Positions 18,801 to 24,623 of a DNA stretch of 64,000 nucleotides are shown one piece after another. The DNA comes from CBDCWQ01 sp965223435. Its GTDB lineage: Bacteria; Myxococcota; Kuafuiibacteriia; Kuafuiibacteriales; Kuafuiibacteriaceae. A model generated the notes under the pieces. That model was not told the DNA's origin. It made no database searches and saw nothing but the letters and a program-made list of their open reading frames with translations. Position numbers and translations under genes: made by a program. The DNA is taken from NCBI GenBank assembly GCA_965223435.1, contig CBDCWQ010000023.1, forward strand, positions 1,922,001 through 1,986,000, in the 5' to 3' direction. Numbering within the stretch: the first letter of the stretch is position 1; each line of letters starts with the position of its first letter.

Positions 18801-19714
18801 CCAGGGGCGGCGAATCGATGACTCCGCTGGTAGTAGACGCGATCGTTTTGACCGCCCTCACCTCTCACCAAATACGCAAGATGCGTGATGGTTTGCGGAC
18901 CATCGTGGGTGATCAGAAGTTTGGGCTTTCTTGCGGTGACCCCGGGTGGGCTCGCCGGGCTCGGCCGTTCGAAAGTGCCGGGCGTTTTGTTTTGTCGAAG
19001 CGTATGGCTGCGTTTCTTTGCTTCTTTGACAAAATAGGCGTTACCCGGGCGGAGCTCCGTATTCGCCGGCACCGCTTGATAGCGGTTCAAAGAAGGAAAC
19101 CATCCCCATAGATGCTGGGTGCTGCTTTTGGGGGCAACGACACCTTCAGGGGCAATGAAGAGTCTCCATCCCGCGAGGTCCAGGGTTGGACCGATGCTGG
19201 ATGTGGCTACAGGCGAGGTGCGTTCGTTGAAGATTTGCGATCCGGGTCTTTGGGCATGAAGCCAACCGATACGCTTCGCAAGGGGGTTTGGACCCGACAC
19301 GGGTTCGCGAATCCATTTTCCGAGACGCCACGGGTCTGCGGCCCGCTCGCTTTCGGGGACGTTGCTGGGGGGTGTTGTCTCGTATCCCTCGAAGCGCCAG
19401 ATCTCGACGTCGTCCGAAAAAGTGCGTGCGTTCTTGGCGTTTGGTAGGGCGACGAGGTTCCACCCCTTGCGCCAGGAGATCTTGAGGGATGGTGGGCCAA
19501 GCTCTTTGTGGAGCGTGTCGGATCGAAGCCCAAGGGCTTCTGTGGGGGTACCCAGCGTCTCGGGTGCAGCCCTACGCGGGTCCGTCTGCGCACTGAGCGC
19601 CTCCTCTTGTGGGGTCGGCTTTTCCGCTCCGGCTGGGTTCGCGACCAGAGAATGGCCCAAAATGAAAAGCCAGCCGAACGCCTTTTGGCACGCTCTTCGG
19701 TTACTTGTTTTCAT
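9845..19714 (-). CDS. Giant A: secreted multidomain protein with ART-like modules and retropepsin-like C-terminus
   Basis: About 3,289 residues. ATG 19714 follows AAAGGAGG and gives a signal peptide ending ANPAGA. Order by rough residue: GWNL-type domains (80-270); Asp-box/BNR-like propeller (280-800, SDDGGKTWS) with the motif CPCGDCWCE at ~458; Pro-rich linker (~900-980); alpha/alpha-toroid glycosidase-like domain (1040-1520, with AWVYTQGIAL, NVVTEHNLDVLSVLNH and AIDNCSWLSL); degenerate ADP-ribosyltransferase (ART)-like module (1840-1960); ART module with R, ST and DGE positions (2045-2180); a further ART-like module ending GGIPWENIAAW (2510-2635); two IPDMP-containing segments (~2724, ~2904); and two retropepsin-like lobes (3024-3289). 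It is paralogous to giant B over the N-terminal half. Metalloprotease genes lie on both sides. Function is unknown; an exported toxin-like or surface effector is inferred. The reading frame is uninterrupted. Confidence 0.82.
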   Translation of the reverse strand: MKTSNRRACQKAFGWLFILGHSLVANPAGAEKPTPQEEALSAQTDPRRAAPETLGTPTEALGLRSDTLHKELGPPSLKISWRKGWNLVALPNAKNARTFSDDVEIWRFEGYETTPPSNVPESERAADPWRLGKWIREPVSGPNPLAKRIGWLHAQRPGSQIFNERTSPVATSSIGPTLDLAGWRLFIAPEGVVAPKSSTQHLWGWFPSLNRYQAVPANTELRPGNAYFVKEAKKRSHTLRQNKTPGTFERPSPASPPGVTARKPKLLITHDGPQTITHLAYLVRGEGGQNDRVYYQRSHRFAAPGPGRWSQEPVILTATGVNTEILEVALAGHRQTVDLAWIERSRQPGSDHPSSRIVLKRHHKGCKALSFCAQTKTVLREGPAYKRDLSMAYDPHGHHHLVWSEGNKVFYMHDLVQEQDQEGELISVFDTKKRELVTDWVKTKIQYEPVHGECPCGDCWCEDIYALADEPDPKNGGLPRTYVERSQDAYVVTPSLHVHDTAVSIIAHQTKLWDASPVPNPAWDKMYEAPVYSDEIVYRLRPTRPVVGWRKTWKTAYEIGDEALWDTLGIQYQYRYHGTWRHENRISVAQRPLRGADSEQPSHLSFGAQPGDENHGLEDAPRWRVTVVDDAFEAQDDHKASYPVLTIAPSGRWVAVYEKGASMNPNKPVGNPIVIRTSDDGGKTWSSPSPPIAHGYRPSVGVTHNPDASEEVVVVYTGPAATNDLTQGRAKTVRVLRSSDLQHFDHTVLSRAHEPDLQRFNPIVLDQARDPRRPTKALQSTGDGEPVLLRVPSLSVHQDLILAAWVEEAPSPHLDDRIVIARASSSTEVHGLSIRPPSATVIKGTDVHVEIHAENRYHMTVKDPPRSTAPALNPATAHDPEPSEAPLAPHPAIAPPAGIIQPIFAIKRAAEHQPTPTTSPRVDVPPPGVTHSPLFGLDLSGGVARASVPAEWLLDPRFDGVTDLAVHVPDVQLVQNQTQANFEMAQTLRKALLKPTATDPSQWVQTEYAPSTPSQTRAPGASEQPSDSAYEDQGNRLDGVVLAGFERAWVYTQGIALARSVREQEHQKAEGMARWLCSPKNTEWAQDKLLGWPFSQNTKNDTWKDARLVTGATAWALHGLGTFLVTDTFLALNHTSQNELRRCYRGALRGLKDHRIAIRLRDRTITSGCSAPEDCAYLMTAGWTTEGLQHAHEPKVLGLRTEDPNEGWFYYDVLDALGYKDFDPSRPPSIRRTQPGTGDPIDDQRFNLTAKAFLALKKRTRAQNVVTEHNLDVLSVLNHSLGHLDQLWPEASPQEREARRIQLKAWRDGVQRGIFELLWDAPAETFTTEKKAPNPCRTEVKTITMKGRVITGGTFSEDGRFVAHPEVAIDNCSWLSLSVNHLNLPPEHRTKLSTCLAYAIDKFADTMPVGDRNQCYYGAHYFPNSFRDPYINPSDHQEVSYHLEATTGLILGLHRFYEAHPAQGRALKTHAEALWAGVQDFVRDHSFMYSSQRIQDLSTRLASSTAAIWYLDTYDALEDRVPDWPAARGFGLDAALATPDPAHAPVLTASLLAPSPDAVAHVGFAIELAKQVGFKEAFKVALVEIMHLGAMTGITTAMNEKDIDALVDQIFIEENHNVVLVDEHVSFTVPTDFEYVGWDAALPPNTGQALYDWPLQAIARAPAEWNDAFAQNIIDGLGGILGSELRRLAVQWLGPIVQDKIPQHIILKKTADGVEIYRKQSLDLWSGHAPRGIVLHLNTNERGPALLHRQPGSWSQWFETHVETDGLSDDHREAYLREVGAWLLDGILAKPNRLSFQERNETIKRKITGEETHIRYIAPNGDPQNLPVPHVLESIAQLEDAGHFAYYGLPFKTYVAGVKNTPEAAYYVSSAPPKAGFAGGIHPDKGNHLLRHLFGHEGGFITLTKDPSLAGGTMPELKEALRKGKGRAWVYTVRPPEGTLDVETVLHHLGLEVSSAHQDRLAAAHDLLYSHVFSAYQVDNQGLPIAGTAQTNEWYEPAIQTPDGHKAGSLIDEHPFTDQDLHSRTLGIRAFSLEKDITVAETNRARLTTPTIVVRSDHQEPDGPEGAFSTGLGPSTGRNDEPGSHTYASTVLHEALGYRASPPPRGSLRSFVYFIANNGRASSLSPINEHAEDGELIFLGAVDPDEIIGAQEYILDPHTGQKTKGTYFANSRYRPKHAGPSLPLEHKGPPIPVARSTMFDPKKLTIQGTDATHTAFYEGTYVGQMELRPDGLLTLDLKEPRGLSTEIVRGAVIAMHDRAKTRTTARGWPIQGLLEQWLKPSKSLSRFRENRAQGTPPARSAEQTDRGEIASLLGYSTALEVRPYGADGIQIAFVQKGTTLKPLDINDLHLTAYSARRELIEGFETYIESKELDSLLGTDHEQLRAAVFGSSLDRSRKELDLRALAQMRAYLSTAGIQIKTTLESELAEVYLQFDDTIAVWPRRQIIDFLAPLVFAGANGAPPFIVQFSDLPSSLHFNDALRTVTKKTLAERSALRGQTQESAGLHHGKILNAEPVVVQVVSTKAPSQLRGGIRPRKEGHYHIEEVAKDDWPQTSFVEATTLPGRVKASAELADKAVWSYTVVIPPKKAFDLFDWAKGNDWEGTKFKKGARILVVGGIPWENIAAWVPLGRQKPAAVVANTDFVSTAYDHNTLNQVDQSLATTILHTGMQPSGNVPHFGDRFAGRALTSDELDTERAYLAYRDAIGRGPPQVRVRGKLETNSAGLKISDIPDMPMAIERQQPWRQGTLQTWSGQFPTKNAFHQDLQTSEITVLEAWKLNPKQGAGIVSSMRYKATYQDGTHAEVVWKETRPAGRRYDIMSADSDKLWAPGVIAGFTDAEIVMNAYGLSWAEKVLYDATALKNEKNRVTEAENRYVKALYEAHRQGEGLGMNPVNGRIKENTTQGTVTGIPDMPITYPENAEWHADRRDWFSKKLLPLTAVHGPLVKIFDTVRSHWLPAAPPALKAGVSLAVDWTGEFEDGSTLTIEWVDPSLDPEAVGLISRWWDEPTPGVTEGQGQHRPLSLPFTRHKKTGHIVVEAEIGAQVLRFLVDNEAPESTLSPEAHQKLHGNAYETVPKIAWARSVNAVFADRVTYVNIHRLSLGGHPFKMLMHVDPEVPYGLDGIIGLDLLHQHIVKVDLNKNELVLYPPNAIETGVLHTQGLKSVPFEMANGHGHFKARLAKGGSAIQALVDLGAASSIMTPEAAEQKEPTKTENAALENTGVSMPMYHYDEVWLGEVVLKPFSVGVTDQPGLRALAKKNRRILLVGLDVLEGRTIVVDYSTNTLYLGSKP
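9850..10645 (-). other. Tandem retropepsin-like aspartyl protease lobes (C-terminus of giant A)
   Basis: Two successive lobes show the clan AA pattern. Lobe 1 has FLVDNEAPESTLS and then DGIIGLDLLHQHIVKVDL. Lobe 2 has ALVDLGAASSIMT and then ILLVGLDVLEGRTIVVDY. Each keeps the catalytic-position Asp and the hydrophobic-hydrophobic-Gly turn that define retropepsin folds. The canonical D-T/S-G is changed to D-N-E and D-L-G, so activity is uncertain. It could be an autoprocessing domain or a degenerate binding fold. Confidence 0.65.
11815..12185 (-). other. Third, probably inactive ART-like module of giant A
   Basis: The order VVVQVVSTKAPSQLRGGIRP, SFVEATTLP, AVWSYTVVIPP and VVGGIPWENIAAW follows the strand order of cholera/pertussis-toxin-type ADP-ribosyltransferases (first strand, STS-like strand, YxYxI strand, and LGGIPxxxIxGW after the catalytic Glu). 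The residue aligning with the catalytic Glu is Arg and the first-strand Arg is absent, so this copy is predicted to be non-catalytic. The assignment is from motif order only. Confidence 0.5.
13170..13580 (-). other. ART-toxin-like module B of giant A (R, S/T, E positions retained)
   Basis: Strand 1 reads TIVVRSDHQEPDGPEGAF (compare YRxDxRxP...F of cholera/pertussis-type ARTs), the middle strand reads YASTVLHEAL (STS position), then FVYFIANNGR, and the ARTT-like region reads EDGELIFLGAVDPDEIIGA. The Glu of DGEL has the same spacing to the I-I-G motif as the catalytic Glu has to IYG in cholera toxin A. The first acidic residue of ExE is Asp here. I read this as a full R-S-E class ART fold that may be active. 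Confidence 0.6.
13830..14190 (-). other. Degenerate ART-like module A of giant A (YYGLPFK type)
   Basis: This module begins YYGLPFKTYVAGVKNTP, then AAYYVSSAPPKAGF (like YRVDSRPPEEIF without the Arg), FITLTKDPSL (like FVSTTSDPSVA) and AWVYTVRPPEGTLDVETVL (like YVYxIxPxxNxxDVN). Two similar modules lie in giant B, each followed by a catalytic-looking module B. No catalytic Glu is evident, so module A may be a structural or inhibitory partner of module B (inference). Confidence 0.5.
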
Positions 19715-20277
19715 GTGCCTCCTTTTGCCATGGGTATTGCCTTTGCGCGTGAGAACTCTTGTTCCGTAAGGAGAACGATAGATGCCCTTCGGGCACGTCT
19801 GGGGCAAGGACGCATTCATTTTTTTGCGATCCGGGGACGCGTTTTATCTTTTCGCGTGATTTCGATCCATGGGGAATGTTGATGGTCGAAAAGAACCACA
19901 GGGGCAATACGGATTGCCCGGTCGATGTTCGGTGGGCAGGGGTCTCAGTGGCCCCTTGCGACAGTTGCTCAACAGAGCCCTAGGGCATTTCCCCGACTCA
20001 TGTGTTCTCCCCCAAGGGAAAGGGCTGTCTTTCTTGTGGAAAATGAGGGCCCATCGGCGGTGGCAACCCGGTTTTCCTCCACGATTGACACCCCGGATTC
20101 CTCGTTCCTGGTTTGCGCCCATGGGCCAAGCCTCAGGGGTCTCATGGGACACCAAGCCTCCGGGCCGCGTCTCTTCATCGAACATCCTAAAAAACCGGAA
20201 GCTGTGCATTGGCCCAAGGATTGCTCTGAAGAGAAGGCAGATCGGTCCATCCGACCGATCGATAAAGGGAGAAAAAA
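19715..20277. other. Divergent intergenic region (563 bp) between giant A and astacin-like gene
   Basis: The region lies between two divergently transcribed secreted-protein genes and must hold both promoters. A strong AAAGGAGG ribosome binding site for giant A lies at its left end, and AAGGGA precedes the astacin start at its right end. A small perfect palindrome (20241-20259) is listed separately. I see no RNA gene or conserved ORF in the remainder; open frames present there look non-coding. Confidence 0.5.
20241..20259. promoter_or_regulatory. Small perfect inverted repeat upstream of astacin-like gene
   Basis: ATCGGTC, a 5-base spacer and GACCGAT lie 18 bp before the ATG at 20278, directly upstream of the AAGGGA ribosome binding site. 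It could be an operator half-site pair or a 5'-UTR hairpin controlling translation; no regulator is known. Confidence 0.4.
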
Positions 20278-22902
20278 ATGACCAAGCTACACTCGAACGT
20301 ATTCAACCCCCACAAGCAAGCGCTCACGATCGTTCTCACGTTGAGTCTGGGTTGTGGCCAAGAGGATCCCAGCGTTCATCTATCAAGCGAGGCACTGGCC
20401 AAGACGCCCACTTTGCTTTCGACCTCAGACAATGTTGACTCCAAGACCCTCATCAAACCGACACCAAGCGAACCCGAACTCGAGAATGAAATGGTAAGAC
20501 TTCCGCCTCAGGACCAGGCCGAAACCGAAGTCATCCTCGCAACCCCGGTTCAGTTTGTACCCTTGGACGACAGCGAACATGATCCTTCAGATACGGGGAG
20601 CTTACACGCCCGGGTACGCCCGGTGCCCGAAGTTCCTGAGGGCACAGCCCAAGTTGCCTTCAACCCAGACATCGATGGCCCCACCGGTCCAACCCACGAG
20701 CTCACGCTATCCACGCCCGACGGGCCCATGGTGGCCAGGGCCGTCGAACATACGGACGGGCAACTTTATATCGGAGATATGATTGTTGGGGACGCGGAAG
20801 AAATTTTGCATCCAAAAATGCCGACGGATCTACCAGAAGGCACGAAAGCGAGTCTTGCTGTGCCCCATATCGGTTTGCGTTGGCCGGGTGGCATCGTACC
20901 CTATGCTGTCAACCCATGGCTCGGAAACGAGAATTGGATTGCGGCCATAAACTACGTCGAGGCACGAACACCGATTCGCTTTGTGAGTCGTACAAACCAA
21001 AGCAACTACGTATACTTTACGAACTCATCCGACGAGGGCTGGAGCTCATCGAAAGTGGGGCGAGTCGGAGGTAAGCAAGATATCAAGCTCTGGACGAATC
21101 ACGGACGAGGCACCGTCGTTCACGAAATCTTACATGCCCTCGGTGTCAAACATGAGCAAAGTCGACCCGATCGCGACGATCACGTCATGGTCATGCCGGG
21201 ATGCATCATCGACGCCAAAGAGGGGAACTTTGCCAAATATCCCGGCGGCACGACCTTCGGTCCTTTCGATTTCGATTCTTTGATGCTCTACAGCTCAACC
21301 GCGGCCGTCGTCCCGCCGGAAGAGAATCCTTGGTGTGCCTACAGCATGGTTCGCCAGGGAACGGGTCAACCCTTTGATCGCCAACGAACAGGCCTATCGA
21401 TTGAAGACGTCAACGGCATCTTCCACATGTATGGGAAAGGACTCGGGTACAGCGAAGCCGGTGACCATTTCGGTCATGCGATGGCCGTCGGAGACTACGA
21501 TGACGATGGTTACCCAGACCTGGCCATCGGTGCGCCAGGCGAGGCACCTGGCAACGATCCCAAATCAGGCGTCGTGTACCTATTCAAAGGGACTCACCAG
21601 GGTCTCGTTCCGTGGATGCACGTTTCCCAGGAGACCGCTCCGACTGGCTCCCGTGTTTTGGGTTCCAACGAGGAAGGTGACCAGTTTGGCTATGCATTGG
21701 CCACCGGAGATTTCAACGATGACGGTGTAGACGACCTCGCAATCGGAGCCCCAGGTGAACAACCCCCAGGTGGTGGTGACCAAGCCGGCGCAGTGTTTGT
21801 TTTCAGAGGCTGGCGAGCGGAGCTCAGCGAAACACGGTATGGTCTACGCCCCAACGAGGTCATCTACCAGAGTAAAATGAATGCCGGCGCGGACGAGGAA
21901 CAAGATCGCTTCGGTCAGGCCATCGCCGCCGGCAACCTGGATGGTTCAGGCGGAGACGAGTTGATCGTGGGCGCGCCCGGAGAAAAGCCAGGAAGTCAAC
22001 CCGACGCCGGATACGTCTACATTTTCTCGCACCACCGGCTGCATGGATGGAACTTCTGGACCGGACTTGACCAATACAGCTTGGGCCTTCCAGATGACAT
22101 GGACGACTTTGGATTTTCGTTGGCCACGGGAGACTTGAATGACGACGGTATCGATGACCTCGCGGTAGGAAGTCCCCATGACTCAAACTGGCTTAACTAT
22201 TCGGGTGTTGTGTTTCTCTTCAAGGGCCGATCCAATCAGACGCCCGCTCCGTGGAAGGCGCTGACCCAAACTCACATTGGTGCGGTCAACGAGCCCAACG
22301 ACTTGTTCGGACATGCGCTGGCTTCGGGAGACTTCAACCACGATGGTGTGAAGGACCTTGCGGTCGGTGCCCCCGGCGAAAACCAAGGAGAAGGTCGAGT
22401 CTTTCTCTTTAAAGGAGAGCGTGGAGCAAGCGCAGAACCATCGGGCTGGCAGATTCTCTCCCAAAGTGGCCTCGGCAGCAACGAGCCCGGGGACGCGTTT
22501 GGTTTTTCACTCGCAGTCGGTCATTTCAATTCAGACCGGAGGGCAGACCTTGCGGTCGGTGCCCCCCGCGAACAGTTCGGGACGGGCCCGAGGGCCGGTA
22601 TGGTGTTTGCTTTTAAGGGCACCAGCAATGGGGTGGTTGCGTGGGACAAGGTATCTCAGACGGGACTGGGCGCCAACGAGGACAATGATGTTCTTGGTGC
22701 TTCACTGGTTGTGGGCGACTTCAACGGGGATGGAAAAGATGACATTGTTGCGGGTGCGTGGCGAGAGAAGCTTGAATCGACGGGATCTGGTCTCAGCAAT
22801 CAGGATCAAGCGGGCGCGGTGTTCATGTGGAAATCAACGTCGTCGGATCTGGATCCCCACCGGGTCCTCACGCAAGAAACAAAGCCTGCAACCGCCCCTT
22901 AG
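20278..22902 (+). CDS. Astacin-like (M12A) metalloprotease lipoprotein with FG-GAP beta-propeller
   Basis: ATG 20278 has AAGGGA seven bases upstream. The signal peptide ends in a lipobox LTLSLGC (Cys ~26), so the mature protein is probably membrane-anchored on the surface. A Pro/Glu-rich linker and pro-region lead to an astacin catalytic domain (about residues 200-385): WPGGIVPYAVNPWL, the zinc site VVHEILHALGVKHEQSRPDR (HExxHxxGxxHExxRxDR) and the Met-turn DFDSLMLYSS. Then come about seven FG-GAP repeats of ~60 residues (pattern GD.FG.A.A.GD.N.DG..DLA.GAPGE), which form an integrin-alpha-like propeller with Ca-binding D-x-D-x-D-G loops. Family knowledge says astacins are zinc endopeptidases; the propeller probably binds the substrate or a cell surface. 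With the metzincin at 7640 it brackets giant A. Confidence 0.92.
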   Translation: MTKLHSNVFNPHKQALTIVLTLSLGCGQEDPSVHLSSEALAKTPTLLSTSDNVDSKTLIKPTPSEPELENEMVRLPPQDQAETEVILATPVQFVPLDDSEHDPSDTGSLHARVRPVPEVPEGTAQVAFNPDIDGPTGPTHELTLSTPDGPMVARAVEHTDGQLYIGDMIVGDAEEILHPKMPTDLPEGTKASLAVPHIGLRWPGGIVPYAVNPWLGNENWIAAINYVEARTPIRFVSRTNQSNYVYFTNSSDEGWSSSKVGRVGGKQDIKLWTNHGRGTVVHEILHALGVKHEQSRPDRDDHVMVMPGCIIDAKEGNFAKYPGGTTFGPFDFDSLMLYSSTAAVVPPEENPWCAYSMVRQGTGQPFDRQRTGLSIEDVNGIFHMYGKGLGYSEAGDHFGHAMAVGDYDDDGYPDLAIGAPGEAPGNDPKSGVVYLFKGTHQGLVPWMHVSQETAPTGSRVLGSNEEGDQFGYALATGDFNDDGVDDLAIGAPGEQPPGGGDQAGAVFVFRGWRAELSETRYGLRPNEVIYQSKMNAGADEEQDRFGQAIAAGNLDGSGGDELIVGAPGEKPGSQPDAGYVYIFSHHRLHGWNFWTGLDQYSLGLPDDMDDFGFSLATGDLNDDGIDDLAVGSPHDSNWLNYSGVVFLFKGRSNQTPAPWKALTQTHIGAVNEPNDLFGHALASGDFNHDGVKDLAVGAPGENQGEGRVFLFKGERGASAEPSGWQILSQSGLGSNEPGDAFGFSLAVGHFNSDRRADLAVGAPREQFGTGPRAGMVFAFKGTSNGVVAWDKVSQTGLGANEDNDVLGASLVVGDFNGDGKDDIVAGAWREKLESTGSGLSNQDQAGAVFMWKSTSSDLDPHRVLTQETKPATAP

Positions 22903-23249
22903 CGGGGACAGCTCCAGTCCAGCTTCGCGTGTGAAAACGATAGCCCCGCCCATGGGCGGGCCGTCGGCCCGGACTTGTGGGTGTTCAACGAGCCTCCGCC
23001 GATGGGTGGGCCTCGTGAGCCGTTGGAGCCTCCCTGGCTTTGCCAGGGAGGCTCCCAAAGAGGGGGCGCTTCCGTACTCGACAGAACCAGGTCGATGCCG
23101 GTCGTACGGGTATGAGGTGAGCGACCGAGGGCCAAAAATCAATGGAAATCAGCATGTTATAAATGCATTGGGGGCACAAAGGGCCGAGCCTTAACGCGGA
23201 AGGTGCGAAAGTGGTGGACCCCTTGACATCACCGATCTAGCGTCCCGTC
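22903..23249. other. Intergenic region (347 bp) with strong hairpin
   Basis: No gene is seen. The region holds the GC-rich hairpin at 23025-23055 and short inverted GCCCGCCCATGGGCGGGC-like sequences near 22945. A TTGACA element (23223-23228) lies just upstream of the next gene and may be its -35 box, but a matching -10 is not convincing. Confidence 0.5.
23025..23055. terminator. 14-bp perfect hairpin after astacin-like gene
   Basis: GGAGCCTCCCTGGC, a three-base loop TTT, and its exact complement form a very stable stem about 125 bp after the stop at 22902. It likely ends or protects the transcript, but there is no T-run, so a classical intrinsic terminator is not proven. Confidence 0.5.
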
Positions 23250-23768
23250 ATGCAAATGATTCAAGAGTCAAAGTGCTTTTTAGGAGGCACCCCTTGGTTT
23301 GCTGTTGCGCTCGCCGTGGGGATATCTTTCTTGGGGTGCGGGTCCACAGAAGAAGGCTCCCGCTCGCTTCCCGACAAACAATCCTTGCCGCTGTCGGTGC
23401 GGGCAGAAATCGACGGACGCAGTCAATTGCGTATCCAGGGAAGCCGGGTTTCGTGGCGGCATTTTGAATGGGAAGCGCCCGGGATGTGGGGTGACGACCA
23501 GCCGACATTTTTGAATGGGGCCGAGTGGTGGCCTTTTTGGGAGGAGGACGAAAACGCGTTTTGCAACTGCGACTCACGTGCCGACGAACTCCTGAGTGTG
23601 CCCCTGAAGTCGGACGGCACCGCGATTCAGCTCCAGGTCGTTTCTGGTCGGGGTTCGGTCACGATTGTCGAGCAGCCTACTGCGGCCAATCAATTTACGG
23701 CCGCAATCGAATTCAACGATACGCTCCCTGACCGAGCATGGTACGAGGTTCGCATTACCCAAAACTGA
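23250..23768 (+). CDS. Small hypothetical lipoprotein
   Basis: A 172-residue protein with a signal peptide ending in the lipobox VGISFLGC|GS. The mature part is beta-rich with many Trp residues (WRHFEWEAPGMW, AEWWPFWEEDE) and a CNCDSR motif. I do not recognise the family. It is monocistronic, between the astacin-like gene and the SOS-type imuA operon, whose promoter lies about 200 bp downstream. The start could also be ATG 23256. Confidence 0.7.
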   Translation: MQMIQESKCFLGGTPWFAVALAVGISFLGCGSTEEGSRSLPDKQSLPLSVRAEIDGRSQLRIQGSRVSWRHFEWEAPGMWGDDQPTFLNGAEWWPFWEEDENAFCNCDSRADELLSVPLKSDGTAIQLQVVSGRGSVTIVEQPTAANQFTAAIEFNDTLPDRAWYEVRITQN

Positions 23769-23967
23769 CTGGCTAATGAGCTCACGAACGATACTTCGGC
23801 TCACTTGCATTGCCCCAAACTTGGCCAACGAGAGGCCTCTTCAAAGGCGCTCGTCGAAGCGCTGGGATCACGCTGACTAGGGGCTTCCTTGCTGCCTCGG
23901 GTTCCCCCAGGGGCTTATCTAAGTTTTTGAATTTATTTGATAGAATATGTTTCTTTGGGTATCGAAA

Positions 23968-23995
23968 TTGACACTGAACTTAAGTTCAGTATCTA
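23968..23995 (+). promoter_or_regulatory. Predicted LexA-controlled promoter of imuA-imuB-dnaE2
   Basis: TTGACA (23968-23973) and TATCTA (23990-23995) are 16 bp apart. Between and overlapping them sits the perfect 18-bp palindrome ACTGAACTTAAGTTCAGT (23973-23990). Its core CTGAAC-N4-GTTCAG matches the LexA-box pattern described for myxobacteria (from memory). An operator at this position would block polymerase, which fits damage-inducible control of the mutasome genes. Confidence 0.75.
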
Positions 23996-24008
23996 CTCGA
24001 AAACCGCC

Positions 24009-24617
24009 ATGGGATTCGAGCTCGCTTCCTCACTTCTTGAAGAACGTGCCTTGGGGCAAGGACCGCTGTTTCCCAAACAGCGTCTCGTCGAAATATCCGG
24101 TGACAACCGTGCTTTCAAAAGAACCGTAGCGGTTTCAGCTCTTCTTCAGGCTCAGCAGCAAGGCGAAACCAGCGCTTGGATTCAGTATGATGGTGGTACC
24201 CTCTATCCGCCAGACCTTCATGTCAGTGGAGTTGATTTTCGAGGTTTGGCGGTGGTTCAGATTCCCCAAAAAGAAAGCCCGTTTAGCCTTTTTAAAGCCG
24301 CTGAGTTGCTGCTTCGTTCAGGAGCGATGGGTTTGGTTGTTGTGGATTTGGGGGAAGCAAAACTCCGCAATACCGATACGGCATGGCAAGGAAGACTGCT
24401 TTCATTGAGTCGGGAACACCATTGTACGGTGGTGCTGATGACCGATAAAACATCAAAGGTAGGATCTTTGGGCCCTTTGATCAGTTTACGGATTGAACCA
24501 CAGTGGCACCGGGTGAGCCGAGGGCGTTTTGCTGTAGAATATGTGTACCTCAAGAACAAGATAGGTGCTCCAGAACCCCCTCCTCAAATATTGCGGGCCC
24601 CATGGGGACTTCGATGA
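24009..24617 (+). CDS. imuA: ImuA, RecA-like mutasome accessory protein
   Basis: A 202-residue RecA-fold-like protein directly upstream of imuB and dnaE2; gene order and length identify it. It retains GFELASSLLEERALGQG, GETSAWIQYDG (a Walker-B-like neighbourhood in the family) and LLLRSGAMGLVVVDLGEA. The role is as the accessory subunit of the ImuA-ImuB-DnaE2 damage-induced translesion polymerase complex. The frame is open back to a TTG at 23937, but the palindromic operator and -35/-10 elements lie inside that extension, so ATG 24009 is chosen. It sits only a few bases after the predicted transcription start, so the mRNA may be nearly leaderless. The codons look AT-richer than those of neighbouring regions. 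Confidence 0.82.
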   Translation: MGFELASSLLEERALGQGPLFPKQRLVEISGDNRAFKRTVAVSALLQAQQQGETSAWIQYDGGTLYPPDLHVSGVDFRGLAVVQIPQKESPFSLFKAAELLLRSGAMGLVVVDLGEAKLRNTDTAWQGRLLSLSREHHCTVVLMTDKTSKVGSLGPLISLRIEPQWHRVSRGRFAVEYVYLKNKIGAPEPPPQILRAPWGLR

Positions 24618-24623
24618 AAAGCT

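Noticed and set aside
23574..23828. Minus-strand frame with a faint HTH-like stretch (LAKFGAMQVSRSIVREL)
   Set aside because: Short, mostly antisense to the lipoprotein gene at 23250, and the upstream codons of the putative HTH contain stops. Possibly a chance match or very decayed fragment.
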